Shown: one piece after another, positions 46,791-57,201 of the stretch
Numbering within the stretch: position 1 is the stretch's first letter
Layout of the letters: each line of letters opens with the position of its first letter
Origin: Pardosa pseudoannulata
Lineage: Eukaryota > Arthropoda > Arachnida > Araneae > Lycosidae
Direction: 5' to 3'
DNA length: 64,000 bases
Assembly (NCBI GenBank): GCA_032207245.1
Contig: CM063501.1
Coordinates: 85,225,919 to 85,289,918, forward strand
The notes under the pieces: model-generated
What the model was told of the DNA's origin: nothing
Database searches by the model: none
What the model saw: the letters and a program-made list of their open reading frames with translations, nothing else
Made by a program: the position numbers and the translations under genes

Positions 46791-46792
<2 letters not shown>

Positions 46793-46832
<40 letters not shown>
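46793..46832. repeat. (TA)n microsatellite
   Basis: About 19 TA units, then AT-rich degenerate sequence up to the GC-rich repeat copy. Confidence 0.9.
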
Positions 46833-46837
<5 letters not shown>

Positions 46838-46859
46838 TATATAATATAAATATAATGAG

Positions 46860-47180
46860 ACTGACTTCCCGATGGGGGGTTGCAGTCAATCACGGAATGG
46901 CTCGCACAGAGATGTAACCATGAGTTATGGGGGCAGGGGCTAAAAATAATGCCAGCTTGCACAACAGGGTCTGCTTTAATGAGTCCACCTCCACTCCCGA
47001 AGGGGGTGTAGATGTGGGAAAATTTCCCGAAAACAAGCGATTGGAAAGGTAAAAAAAGGGGGAACCCAGGTGAGGAGTTTGGAAACGAAGTTAAAGAGAG
47101 GAGTTGAAGTCGGGATTCGAGAGAAGTGGGACAAGAATCCACCAGCATCGACTCGTCCCGTGCGCCGAAAGAGTGGATTT
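46860..47180. repeat. Fragment homologous to the 40265 candidate LTR
   Basis: Aligns in the same orientation with 40390-40720: ACGGAATGGC, TATGGG-GCAGGGGCTAAAA, TTTAATGAG(C/T)CCACCT, CACTCCCGAAGGG, ATGTGGGAAAATTTCCC, TTTGGAAACG and TCGAGAGAAGTGG. Both ends are truncated. It confirms a dispersed, GC-rich repeat family. Confidence 0.85.
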
Positions 47181-47462
47181 TGATCAACAGGAACTATAAA
47201 AGTGACATAATACAGCATTGTTCCCTTGAAATTGATTCTACTTTCAAAAGAATAGCCATCGTTTACATGATTTCTACTTTGATGTGAAAAATAAAATTAC
47301 TGCGGTAAATGAAATAATAACAAATGTTTTACACTTAACAAATTTTGACATGATTGCAATCTTCAGAAAGATACTATCTGGACTAAGCACAGCGAGGACT
47401 CTAAGATACGAGAAACGGACGACAAAGAGAATAATGATCCAAATGACGATGAAACTGAAAAC
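47181..47462. other. Non-coding, no gene seen
   Basis: Two overlapping opposite ORFs (47274 minus, 47284 plus) have no recognisable motif and probably reflect chance. Confidence 0.45.
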
Positions 47463-47475
47463 TACCCAACTCTGA

Positions 47476-47649
47476 ACGCCGAACGATGGTCGATTGGTTA
47501 GGGTGCTAGCATTTGGTACGTTCGTGGGTTCGAATCTCACTATGGCAAGATGTTCGTAGCCGTTTGAATCGGCTTTAAGCTGTAGTTCCCGGTCTCATTA
47601 GCCCTCGTGTTGCAAAAAGTAGACCGTAGCACTCCAAACCAAAACCAAA
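47476..47649 (+). mobile_element. Short tRNA-derived SINE, 174 bp
   Basis: Target duplication TACCCAACTCTGA (47463-47475) / TACCTAACTGTGA (47650-47662), two mismatches. The head has A box TGGTCGATTGGTTAGG and B box GGTTCGAATCTCA. The body is TGAATCGGCTTTAAGC; the tail is CTCATTAGCCCTCGTGTTGC and GTAGCACTCCAAACCAAA. It has diverged a little from the 26288 and 55615 copies. Confidence 0.92.
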
Positions 47650-47662
47650 TACCTAACTGTGA

Positions 47663-48004
47663 AGGAAGACGATGTAAAGCGCATGATGGAGCAACTTAAA
47701 GCTTTCGCGGAAGAAAAATGCCCAAACATACTTAATGGACTTGTAAAATGTGAAATTGCTTTTTGTAGTTACCAAATGAACAAAAAGAGGACTCAAACAA
47801 AAATTGAATCATTCTTTCAAAATTTGTAAAAATGTGCTGTACCTTCAGTAAAAATAAAAATGAGTAAGTACTAATTATTTTCCTAAATTTTTCCTTAAAA
47901 AATACTAAAATAGCTTACTTTTTTCTAATATTGTACTAAAGTAAATATTTTAAAAAATTCCCTAAGTTGACCACCTCCGTATGTTGACCACTTAGTTACA
48001 GTTT
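47663..48004. other. Non-coding, no gene identified
   Basis: 47663-47830 reads open for a while (ACTGTGAAGGAAGACGATGT..., then a minus Phe/stop near 47828) and follows the SINE. Together with 47440-47475 it might be an exon-like fragment split by the SINE insertion, but I cannot match it to a protein. Confidence 0.35.
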
Positions 48005-48023
48005 TGGTCAATATATTCTACTG

Positions 48024-48033
48024 TATATATATG

Positions 48034-48064
<31 letters not shown>

Positions 48065-48149
48065 TATAATATATATATTATATAATATATATATATATAA
48101 TATATATATATATACACACATACATACATACATACATACAAAATATTAC

Positions 48150-48181
<32 letters not shown>

Positions 48182-48200
48182 ATATATGTATGTAATATAT
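48024..48200. repeat. Compound (TA)n and (TACA)n microsatellite
   Basis: TA runs interrupted by AATATATATAATA imperfections, then ACACATACATACATACATACA (about 48113-48140), then more TA and ATGTATGT. Low complexity only. Confidence 0.93.
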
Positions 48201-48386
48201 CAAAATTATTTAATTTTAATATTCCTTAAAATCCTTCTCTCTTCCATTTTAATTCTTATGATCTTATTCCCATAATCTAAATGTCTTAATCAAAGAAGTG
48301 TTTTTCGTCTTAAAATGCTTTCGATACATTTCAAAGATTTCTGTCCTTAGAAATATTTTTTCCGTCTATTCAATACGTTTTCCAGC

Positions 48387-48648
48387 TGTGGCCGGCAAAT
48401 GGCTCGGCGTTTGCCGAGCGCGAATCTGAGTACATTTCTTGACCCTTATAAAATTCTCTCTGTCTTCGTTCTTGCACCTCTGTTTGAGCAGAGTGATTTT
48501 TGTATCTTTTTCTCTTGTATGTCATTGACTAGAAAGATGTCGAATTTATAAGCTAAAATAAAGTTTTATTAGACTTGTGACGTTTTTTTCAATGGTCCGA
48601 CTGCATCGCTATTACTGTTAGATTAGACTTCTTCTGCCCAGTAGAACA
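48387..48648 (+). mobile_element. Possible solo LTR or LTR fragment
   Basis: A GC-richer block starting TGTGGCCGGCAAATGGC and ending GTAGAACA has a CTCGGC-GTTT-GCCGAG hairpin near the start (about 48403-48418), a TTATAAAA box near 48446 and AATAAAG near 48560, the order expected of an LTR. Only AGC is repeated at both flanks (48384-48386 and 48649-48651), too short for a sound target duplication. No internal retrotransposon sequence is present. Confidence 0.35.
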
Positions 48649-48651
48649 AGC

Positions 48652-50546
48652 AATAAAAAATAGGCTACATAATTATTCTGACTAGAGGAAATAATTTTAC
48701 ATATATAACATATAGTATTGGAATTTGAGAGCTGAAACATTTTTTAATGAAATCGCCTTTATTCTAAGAAGTTGGTCAGCATAATTCAAATTACAGACGG
48801 TAATACAAGAAAGAAGAGTGAGGTTTCCTACGGTGTATGATTTTAAAAGTACATAATTATCTCTATCTTTGCTCTTTTGGATTCCAAAAGCAAAATCGGT
48901 TTATTGATACACCAAATTATGGTATCTTTAAATTATGTATTAATTTAATCTCTTGATGAGAGAAACGGAGTTTTGAATTAACCTCGATAAATTCTGGCAT
49001 TATATAACAGTGACATACAAAAGAGTGTATGTAAGTCTCTCATTCAAACTTCACAAAATACTGATTAATAGGATCATCCGAACCACATTTTCCTCCATAT
49101 AAACTTTTATTTCCACCTAAACAATTATTAAGTATATTCACTAAAGAACTATCCTCCCTCTTGTTTTTGTATAATGATTAGAGAGAATAGATAATATCCA
49201 ACATAATCTTTTGGTTCTTACCTGGAGAGAAATAATACCTTTTGGTATTCGAGAATGATAATATAGGCAAAAAGATAGGAAAAATTAAAGACAGCCTCAT
49301 TATATTTACAATTGTGCAGTCAAATACCATACGATGAATAGGTTGTAAACAGAATTTTACATTATTGAATAACTATTTTTTGATTTATGGTGTGGATTTC
49401 ATTTCTATATTTTAAGCTTTTAAAAGTTCTAGAAATAACAGTGTAGAAAATTATCTTAAAAATTATCATTCATTCTGCTACTGAACACTACACTTATGGA
49501 TTGTTTTTATTATTATGTACTGAATGTCTAAACGTTACTATAAGGAAAAACCCTTTTTATAAATTTGGATTATTGAGTCAAATACAACAGAAACAAGCTG
49601 GAAAGAATACTTTATAGTCTTGATTCAGTTATTATCACGGTTTGTGTTTGAGGGTACAAAAGGGGAAAAATTACGATATCCAATCCAAATTTGGAACATG
49701 TTTTCAAAGTTTGGAATTGATGATTTTTAAAGTTATGCGAAAAAAAATAATTATTTTAGATTTTATCGAATTTTTACGTATTGCCTTTTAATAAATAAAT
49801 TTTCAGCTTGAGAATTATGACAAAATTTATGAATATAAAAACTTTGATATTTTTAGCTATACAAAATCTTTACTTCTATAAGTAGTAAAATGAGTTGTTC
49901 ATATGAATTTACAAAGTTATTTACCATTTAAATACAGGATTTAAAGTCTTCTCTCAGAATACATTAATTTCTGCAACAAGCAAAACATCAATGAGTAATG
50001 GTAGCATCGCAAATTTATTAACCTTAACGCCGATACTGCAGTTCCAAATATAACGTGTGGTCGAAATTATCCTGATTTGCTCTGGGAGGAATCTCCATTT
50101 AACGCAGACAGTGAGAGGTATTCTTATGTATTATTCATTTTGATTGCTGTTAGACTCGGAACTTCCGCGGGATTAACGAATCAACGCTATTTAGAAACTT
50201 TAATGTTTGTCTGGCGATATTTACTTATGAAGGAGAAAGTGAATTATAAAAACCTGTTTACTGTGTAATAAATCGTACATGTGTTGTAAAATATACTAAT
50301 AAAATTTTTATATTTTAATGAAAAGTTATAATATTTGTTTATAATATAAACAATAGAAACAGGCATAAATTAGGGCTTATATTAGCAACTTAGAAATTTT
50401 CTTTTTAGTCATCTTTGTTAGGATTACTTGTGCTTAACCCTTTAACGGAAAGTGATTTCGTAGCAAAACCACCTATTAAACATCTTTTTTTTTAACTTTA
50501 CTTTTTGGATTACTTTACTTTTTCTTTTTATAATTATTTACGGCTC
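48652..50546. other. AT-rich, no gene seen
   Basis: A 63-codon ORF (50077-50268) shows no recognisable family. At 50434 a TTAA followed by CCCTTTAACGGAAAG resembles a TTAA-element end whose other half would lie toward the gap. Confidence 0.45.
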
Positions 50547-50646
50547 NNNNNNNNNNNNNNNNNNNNNNNNNNNNNNNNNNNNNNNNNNNNNNNNNNNNNN
50601 NNNNNNNNNNNNNNNNNNNNNNNNNNNNNNNNNNNNNNNNNNNNNN
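50547..50646. other. Assembly gap, 100 N
   Basis: Exactly 100 N, a customary placeholder for a gap of unknown size. The open frame said to cross it is an artefact. Order and distance of the two halves of the window depend on this join. Confidence 0.99.
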
Positions 50647-50829
50647 CATTCATAAAAAAGTATGTTTATTCATTGTTTAGAATATTTTAAATCTTACGAA
50701 ATGAGATATAGCATAATTTTAAATGCTTCTATGCTTTTTAAATTGTTATAAATCTTTAATGTAAATAACTAAAAGTTATAATTTTATATATGATAAAAAA
50801 GTATTTAATATGTCATAAGTGTTTTTATA

Positions 50830-51175
50830 ATTTTATTAAAAATTCATAAATTTAGAAACGTCTAAAACAAATATATTTTCAGCATTCAATGATTTCCTGT
50901 AAATATGAGACCCCTAAAAAAACCATAAAATTCGAGAAAAGGTTTTTTTTTTATTATTCGGAAAAGTTTATAATTTTAATTTATAATTTTAGTTTTAATT
51001 TTAGTTTATAATTTTAAAAATCTGTCAATTGTTTTTATAATTTAATTAAAATCCCATAAACTTTAGAAGAGTTCAAAAGAAATATATTTTCAGCAGGCAA
51101 TGATTTTCTGTAGATATGAGACCCCTTAATAAATCCACAAAATTCTAGAAAAGATTTTTTTTAATTCGGAAAAGT
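50830..51175. repeat. Direct duplicate, ~180-bp unit
   Basis: TTTTTATAATTT-ATTAAAA, AAATATATTTTCAGCA, CAATGATTT-CTGTA, ATATGAGACCCCT and TTCGGAAAAGT recur from about 50820 and 51030. Diverged and AT-rich. Confidence 0.75.
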
Positions 51176-52334
51176 AAAATTCTCTCGATTTGAAACTTTT
51201 ATATAAGCATATTATGACATGTAATTGAATTACTTTAACTTCTTAATTACAAGGAGGCGTTTGTGACCAAAAAAGAATATTTTACATAAATGAGATTACA
51301 AAGGATCAGAGCGAGACAGAAAGACTTAATCTCAAAGAAGGCATTCTTTGTGCTCGAAATAATAATACTTAGGACGAAACACGTGAAGTAATCCAACTGC
51401 AGGAAATGAAGTTAAAAAAGATCTTGTTGTGAAGAGTTTATTTTTTCACAGATATCACAAGCATGACAGTAGGGATTTAGGCGGTTCCTTGCTTTCCCCG
51501 ATCCTTTTCATTCTAGTCAATAACTTTCAAGGCATCTATAAGGTATCTTGTAATTCTTTTTTTTGTTTTATTTTATGTGTGGTATCGTAGTAAGTAAATA
51601 CTAGTTCCATAAACTAGAATTAAAAATAGTTTTAATTAAACTCTAAATACTAGTTTCACATCCATAAAAGAGTTTTATTAACTAGTTTGACATAAATAAT
51701 TTTTATGCCATGAGTAAGTTTACTTATTCCATTGATACTAACACTTATTGGAAAACCGTAACTTGAATTAAAACTGTTCTTTTCAGAGTTGTCTTCTTTT
51801 CACTACCGGACACCGGGGGATCGAAACCGCTTCCGTAATGGATGTTTAAATCAATTTAAATTCAGCAGTTCCTAGGTTTCTTTAGCCTTTTTATTTCAAC
51901 AAATTGACTAAAGAGTACTGTAATGTAGCCTTCATACTATGGCCAATTGTTCACCACTTCCTAATTATGACTTTGGACGTTGGTTTAAGGTTGCATCCAC
52001 ACACTGGGCCACTAAATGAACCGAGCGTGTGGATTCATCCACATGTTTGAAAACAACACATCACGTGAAAGATCAGCTATCGTTTGATACATCATAAGAT
52101 GTCATTAGTGAAATAGGAAAAACTTCGTAATAATTGATTTATTTGATATTACTAGTAAAATATACATTGGAAAATGTAGTTTTATAATAAGAAAATCAAT
52201 TCATCATGATTTCAGTCTATATACCTGCCAAAAAATTAAATTTATGTACGCTGCTCGAAAAATCAGAAAGTGTAAGTCCAAATGAAAAATTTATAAATAA
52301 CAGAAATTGCTTGAAAGTTTTCTAGCTGTTTTAT
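51176..52334. other. AT-rich, no gene seen
   Basis: Nothing recognised. A modestly GC-richer patch near 51805-51840 (CACTACCGGACACCGGGGGA) is unexplained. Confidence 0.45.
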
Positions 52335-53085
52335 AATATCGCCCTCTACCTACTCTCAAAAGGATAATTCTTTCGAAGAAAACATAAAAATTCTGCAAGC
52401 TATATTTTAGCAATATCTAAAAAGATATGCCATACATTAAAGGGTGAAGATGGATAATTGTTTATTCTACATTCAACTTTAAACTTATACAGAAATTTAT
52501 GTAACTTACATCATACGTATTCTCCGTTACGTTTCACGGCGATATAGGGGAAAAGTTACGGAGCAATCTGCTAACGATTTATCTTGAAGGCATCTATTTC
52601 TAAACGTCCATCAAGCTATGTAAATCTAGTAAGAGAGTGAGAATGTTTGGGTAGAAATATGCTTAATATGTAATTTATAGATCTTCTTTGCATCATATCT
52701 TTGTAATATCGCCCTCTACCTACTCTCAAAAGGATTATTCGTTTTAAGAAAACATAAAATTTTCTGCAAGCTATATTTTAATAGTACCTAAAAAGATATG
52801 CCATACGTTAAAGGGTTAAGATGGATAATTGTTTATTCTTTATTCAATTTTAAAACTTATACAGAAATTTATATATCTTACATCATACGCATTCTCCGTT
52901 ACGTTTAACGGTGATATAGGTGAAAAGTTACGGAGTAATCTGCTAACGATTTATCTTGACGGTGACTATTTCTAAACATCCATCAAGCTATGTAAATCTA
53001 GTAAGAGAGTGAGAATGTTTGGGTGGACAAGTGAGTAATATGGGATTTGTCGATCTTCTTTATATTGTATCTTTGTAACCATGAA
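52335..53085. repeat. Tandem duplication, 2 copies of ~370 bp
   Basis: AATATCGCCCTCTACCTACTC starts units at 52335 and 52705. The units stay similar throughout (AAAGATATGCCATAC, TAAAGGGT-AAGATGGATAAT, TTCTCCGTTACGTTT, ATCTGCTAACGATTTATCTT, AAATCTAGTAAGAGAGTGAG). Older, partial relatives lie at 53990-54190 and 56100-56335. Confidence 0.93.
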
Positions 53086-53989
53086 AACTACCTAAGTTAA
53101 AATGAGAGACAACATGTACTGGTCCATTTTGGTTAAAATGGACATGAGATATGAATGTACCTTTATTCCTTATCGGCATCATTAGAAAATTAGACTATGA
53201 AATTTTAAAGAAGGTATCAGTGTATTCAACGCAATTGAGATTCAACCCATCTAGTCAGTTAAATAAATTCTGCTGCTTACTCTATTTTTTCCTTACATTT
53301 CATAACACTTCTGAATTCTGTTGTAAAGGTATTGGGCAAAATGTTATGATGAAATGATAGTCTATTCGAGTACAATTCGAATGTGACAACGTATTCTTTT
53401 ACGATTTTTCAAACATTAATCAAAATATAACTTGAACATTTAATAGCGTCTCAATATAAAGATAAGGCTTAATAACATAAAAAAACTAACATAAAATTGT
53501 CGTATGTCTTACGTAGTTTAAGCCTATGTGATAGAGAATAGATGTGATATAAATTCTTTATAATGACTTAAGAAAATACAAATAACATTTTGACAATTTC
53601 TTAGTGTTTTGTTACATAGTGAAAGAGATCTATGCACCAAAGAAACGAAGCTTAAAATTTGGTATGTATTAAAAAAATTAGTACAAAAATTTGTGGAATT
53701 TAGCGTCATTACGCTCCAATACTATGCATGTACATATTTATAATTCAAATTCTCTGTTGTTAATCTATAATATATGTCAACAATCTGCCGCATATGAATT
53801 TAATATTTTTATCAATTTGTTTATCCATAGTAGTTGATTTAAACCATAATTAAGAATTTTTTTATACCCAGACCGAAGGCTCGGTGTAAAGAAGCTAGTT
53901 ATATATTAAACGCCGATTAAGAACCGAAAAAAATAAGGTAAATACACCCTAAATTAAAATATCTTTTTTAACTCTTTCTCCTAGAAGCA
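53086..53989. other. AT-rich, no gene seen
   Basis: ORFs of 68 and 61 codons (53151 plus, 53524 minus) have no recognisable motif. Confidence 0.5.
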
Positions 53990-54190
53990 GAAATTAAACC
54001 ACAGCAATCCGCGATGTATTTTTATTTATTTCTACTCAACTTTAAACATTTAAAATCTGAACGTCATAGGCGCTCTTTATTACATCTTTAAAGGAAAAAT
54101 ATGAAAAATTTTAAAGCAGTCTGCTCTCGATTAATCTTAAAGAGAACAATTCATTAACATCCAATAGGGGGTAGTAAATGTAATAGGAGA
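53990..54190. repeat. Diverged relative of the 370-bp unit
   Basis: Shares AAGCAGTCTGCT-TCGATTAATCTTAAAG and the TTCATTAACATCCA-like block, preceded by an ATTCAACTTTAAAC-like segment as in the 52335 unit. Confidence 0.65.
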
Positions 54191-55600
54191 ATTTCTAGAA
54201 GAATTTGTCGTGAAATGTGTCTTATCGATACCGCTCACTTGTTTAAAAGTTATTTAAATGAAATTTAAATTAACTTGTTTTAAAGTTACATATAATCTCT
54301 CTTGACTCTTTGAGTCAACAGAGAACTTGGTCCTTTTATTGAGGATATAAGCGAGGAGTGAATTTACTCTAAATAAATCAATTATACATTGAAGTAAGTT
54401 AGAATATTGTATGCTTTGTATTTAGTTAGAAAATGGTTAATCAGAATCAGAAAACGCTGTTTGGTACCATAGTCCAAGGACTACAATCTCGCTTGTGTCA
54501 TAAATGTTAATAGTTGTTTGCTAATCGGCTTTAAGCCTTTATGACGCTGTGTCATTATACCTTATGTATCAGATTTCAAAATAACGCTGAAAAACAAGCC
54601 TAACCAAACCTATTATTACCTACCTATTATTACCTGAAAATTTTATTTGCATAAATGTTTTGCCAATAATCGGTAATTTATTGATTCTTCGGGTATTTCT
54701 TCGTAAATTCTTTTAAAAATTTGACTATTCTTCTGCAAAAAAATCTAAATTTTATTTAATATTATTTTTGGAAACAGTAATTTATTTTGATAAATTAATT
54801 CCTATTAATCAGTTTTTAATTTTCTAGCTATATTTGTGAGCAATAGCAGAATTCTAAATTTACATTAAGCATAAATTAAGTTATTCACATTACTTAAATA
54901 AGCGCGTTAGTTTTAATTTTTTTGTTCAACTTAAATAATTCTCTAAAACGTAAAAAAAAAAAAAAAAAAAAAAACTTTGAATTACAATCGCTTAATCTCT
55001 CTTTCCTCTACTTATATCTTCTATTGATACAGATATTTTAACACATTGTGTGCGGAACACGTGCTATTATGGTAGCCAAAAAAGGTTTTCTTTTCGGTAA
55101 AGCCTCAGTGCTGTTCGAAATGTTTCATTTTGAATGCGGTTGCTTTCAATGAAAGCTTAAAGCCCTGAGGAATTGATTTATAGCAACAGGTTTTTCTAGC
55201 TCCATTAGTCTTAGTTTAGCAAAATATTGATTGTTCCAAATAAAATTGAATATACTATTGTTTTATACTGAAATTTAGATTTGCATAAATATTTCTTCAT
55301 TTCTCGTTGAGTTGATTAATCTGAAATTTTTTTAACTCAATCAGATTTTACTCTTTAATGTACTCTTCCTACAAATCATAATTTATTTTAATATTTTTCC
55401 TGTTAACGAATATTTTTTATCTAACCATATTTTGTAGCAGTACCTGGTGTCATTTTTCATGTAGCATAGATTTACTTGTTTGTATAATTTGTCTACACGC
55501 TTGTTATGAAATAATTCTCTCAATTTTTAAAATAACTTCTATCTAATACATAAACATTAAATGGTAGACTATTATCCTCTGTGCCCTTTTCCATTGTCTT
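54191..55600. other. AT-rich, no gene seen
   Basis: Includes an A23 run (about 54951-54973) without a recognisable retroposon in front of it. GCTAATCGGCTTTAAGCC at 54517-54534 resembles the SINE body, but head, tail and target duplication are missing. Confidence 0.45.
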
Positions 55601-55614
55601 CCAGTAAAACAGTT

Positions 55615-55796
55615 GCCATATGATGGCCGATTGGTTAGGGTGCTGGCCTTCGGTACCAGAGTTCGTGGGTTCGAATGCCACTCTGGCATGGATGTTCGTA
55701 GCAGTTCTGAATCGGCTTTAAACTGAAGGTACCGGTCTCATTAGCCCTTGTGTTGCAAAAAAGGAGACATAGCACTCCAAACCAAACCAAACCAAA
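55615..55796 (+). mobile_element. Short tRNA-derived SINE, 182 bp
   Basis: Target duplication CCAGTAAAACAGTT (55601-55614) / CCAGTAAAACTGTT (55797-55810), one mismatch. A box TGGCCGATTGGTTAGG (55624-55639), B box GGTTCGAATGC (55668-55678); then CTGAATCGGCTTTAAAC, CTCATTAGCCCTTGTGTTGC and AGCACTCCAAACC followed by four AAACC-type units. The reiterated AAACC end is probably the template-slippage tail of the LINE machinery. Confidence 0.95.
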
Positions 55797-55810
55797 CCAG
55801 TAAAACTGTT

Positions 55811-56099
55811 TTTAAGGACTTATCTCACGTAAACATGTACTTATTGAAAACAAAATTCAAACAGATTTATTTTTTTAACCTTGACGAGCGACAAAATATT
55901 CAATATGTTCAAAACCTTTTGAAATTGCACGAGAAATCAGTGCATTCTTCGTCGAAAGAAAAAAGAATCTTAAACCATTAGTTTTTCAACAAGTACAAGC
56001 TGGCGTTTGGTAAGAGCTCAAAAGGCGATATACTATCACATTTTTAAAACATACAAGTGCATATCTTTAAGACTAGTTTTCTCTCCTTCCGTCCTCTTT
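55811..56099. other. AT-rich, no gene seen
   Basis: A 77-codon frame (55748-55981) begins inside the SINE tail and has no recognisable motif. Confidence 0.45.
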
Positions 56100-56335
56100 T
56101 ATCTTGCTTTTCTCTAAGTATAAATGAATGCGCATCAAAGAGACAAGTGTTATTTAGTCTGTATTCAAATTGAAAACTTTTGAAATCTACACATCGTGCA
56201 CATTCTTTCTTAACATTCACAGTGGGAAAAAATGAAATGTTTTCGAGTAGTCTGCTATCGATTAATCATATCGGCGACTATCCCTCAGCATCCATCAAGC
56301 GAATGTAAAACTAGTATGAGAGTGAGACATTTCGG
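56100..56335. repeat. Diverged relative of the 370-bp unit
   Basis: Shares AGTCTGCTATCGATTAATCA, GGCGACTATCC-TCAGCATCCATCAAGC, ATGTAAAACTAGTATGAGAG and AGTGAGA with the 52335 units, in the same order and orientation. Confidence 0.75.
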
Positions 56336-56783
56336 GAAGAAGCGTCTGGGAAAGGTGATTGATCGATGCTATCAGTAGTTCGAAATTTTCTTAAGTGCAA
56401 GTGTGAGGCAACAGTGTATCCTGATCCGATTGGGTCGATATGAATCACCCTGCTATATTCATTACGATCATTTTTTAAGGCTTTATCTGTAAATATTTCT
56501 AAGAGAATATTCATATTTATTATAATCGAGGTGTATTTGGGAAGTATAAGGGGGAATTTTTCCATTTTACTCTTAGAAATATGATCATCAAAATGTGTTA
56601 TTAATATTTACTATATTTACTTTGTATTCTGCCAGACGGTGACTTGAACAGATTAAACGACTGTTGTTTGTCCGAAATGTGAAGTCTTCAATCTTCCTAA
56701 AGGCTTAGATTTTTGTAAATGTAAAGAATAGACTTTAAATTGCAGATCTCAATGCCATAAGCTCTTATCCAGCAAACATTTCG
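56336..56783. other. AT-rich, no gene seen
   Basis: An 84-codon minus frame (56311-56565) partly overlaps the preceding repeat and has no recognisable motif. Confidence 0.45.
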
Positions 56784-56797
56784 CAATAATGTTCTCT

Positions 56798-56843
56798 TAC
56801 ACCTCATGTGCAAAACAGTGGATCTTAGCTCTCCAAACCAAAC
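56798..56843 (+). mobile_element. 46-bp SINE/LINE tail-only insertion
   Basis: The perfect 14-bp direct repeat CAATAATGTTCTCT (56784-56797 and 56844-56857) encloses only TACACCTCATGTGCAAAACA..., ending CTCTCCAAACCAAAC. This is the last part of the tail shared by the SINEs and chimeric retroposons. It is an extreme 5' truncation during target-primed reverse transcription. Confidence 0.92.
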
Positions 56844-56857
56844 CAATAATGTTCTCT

Positions 56858-57188
56858 AAATCCTTTATTAGATTTTTTTTCTTAGATGCCATACTTGGAC
56901 ATCTGTTAAACAGGAAGAAGTTAGAATTGGATGTTTTGAATGAAAAATACTGGAAAATATTTGGTGATCATAATAAAGTAGGAGATATGATATCCAATTG
57001 TATAACATCAACAAATACCCTGACATTTTAAGATAAAGTAGTCTCTAGATTAATTGAATTTGTCAGTAAATGCCTTGTCTCTTATGAGCGAAAATCCCGG
57101 ATAATCAAATTTAAATAATGTAGTTTTCGTAATTTTTTAAATGATAGAAAATGTAAAGATACTATACAGTAAGACATTAATGCATTTT
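56858..57188. other. AT-rich, no gene seen
   Basis: An 80-codon frame from 56789 runs through the tail insertion (reads KQWILALQTKP from the tail) and is not a gene. Confidence 0.5.
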
Positions 57189-57201
57189 TCTATATTCCTT
57201 G

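Noticed and set aside
46774..47218. Minus-strand ORFs of 137 and 80 codons
   Set aside because: They cover the TA microsatellite and the repeat copy at 46860; the Ile-Tyr tail is microsatellite.
50505..50690. 61-codon ORF with a run of X
   Set aside because: It crosses the assembly gap.
54517..54534. Worn SINE copy
   Set aside because: Only 18 bp match the SINE body; head, tail and target duplication are missing.
54951..54973. Poly(A) tail of a processed pseudogene
   Set aside because: No coding or repeat sequence ends at it and no target duplication was found.
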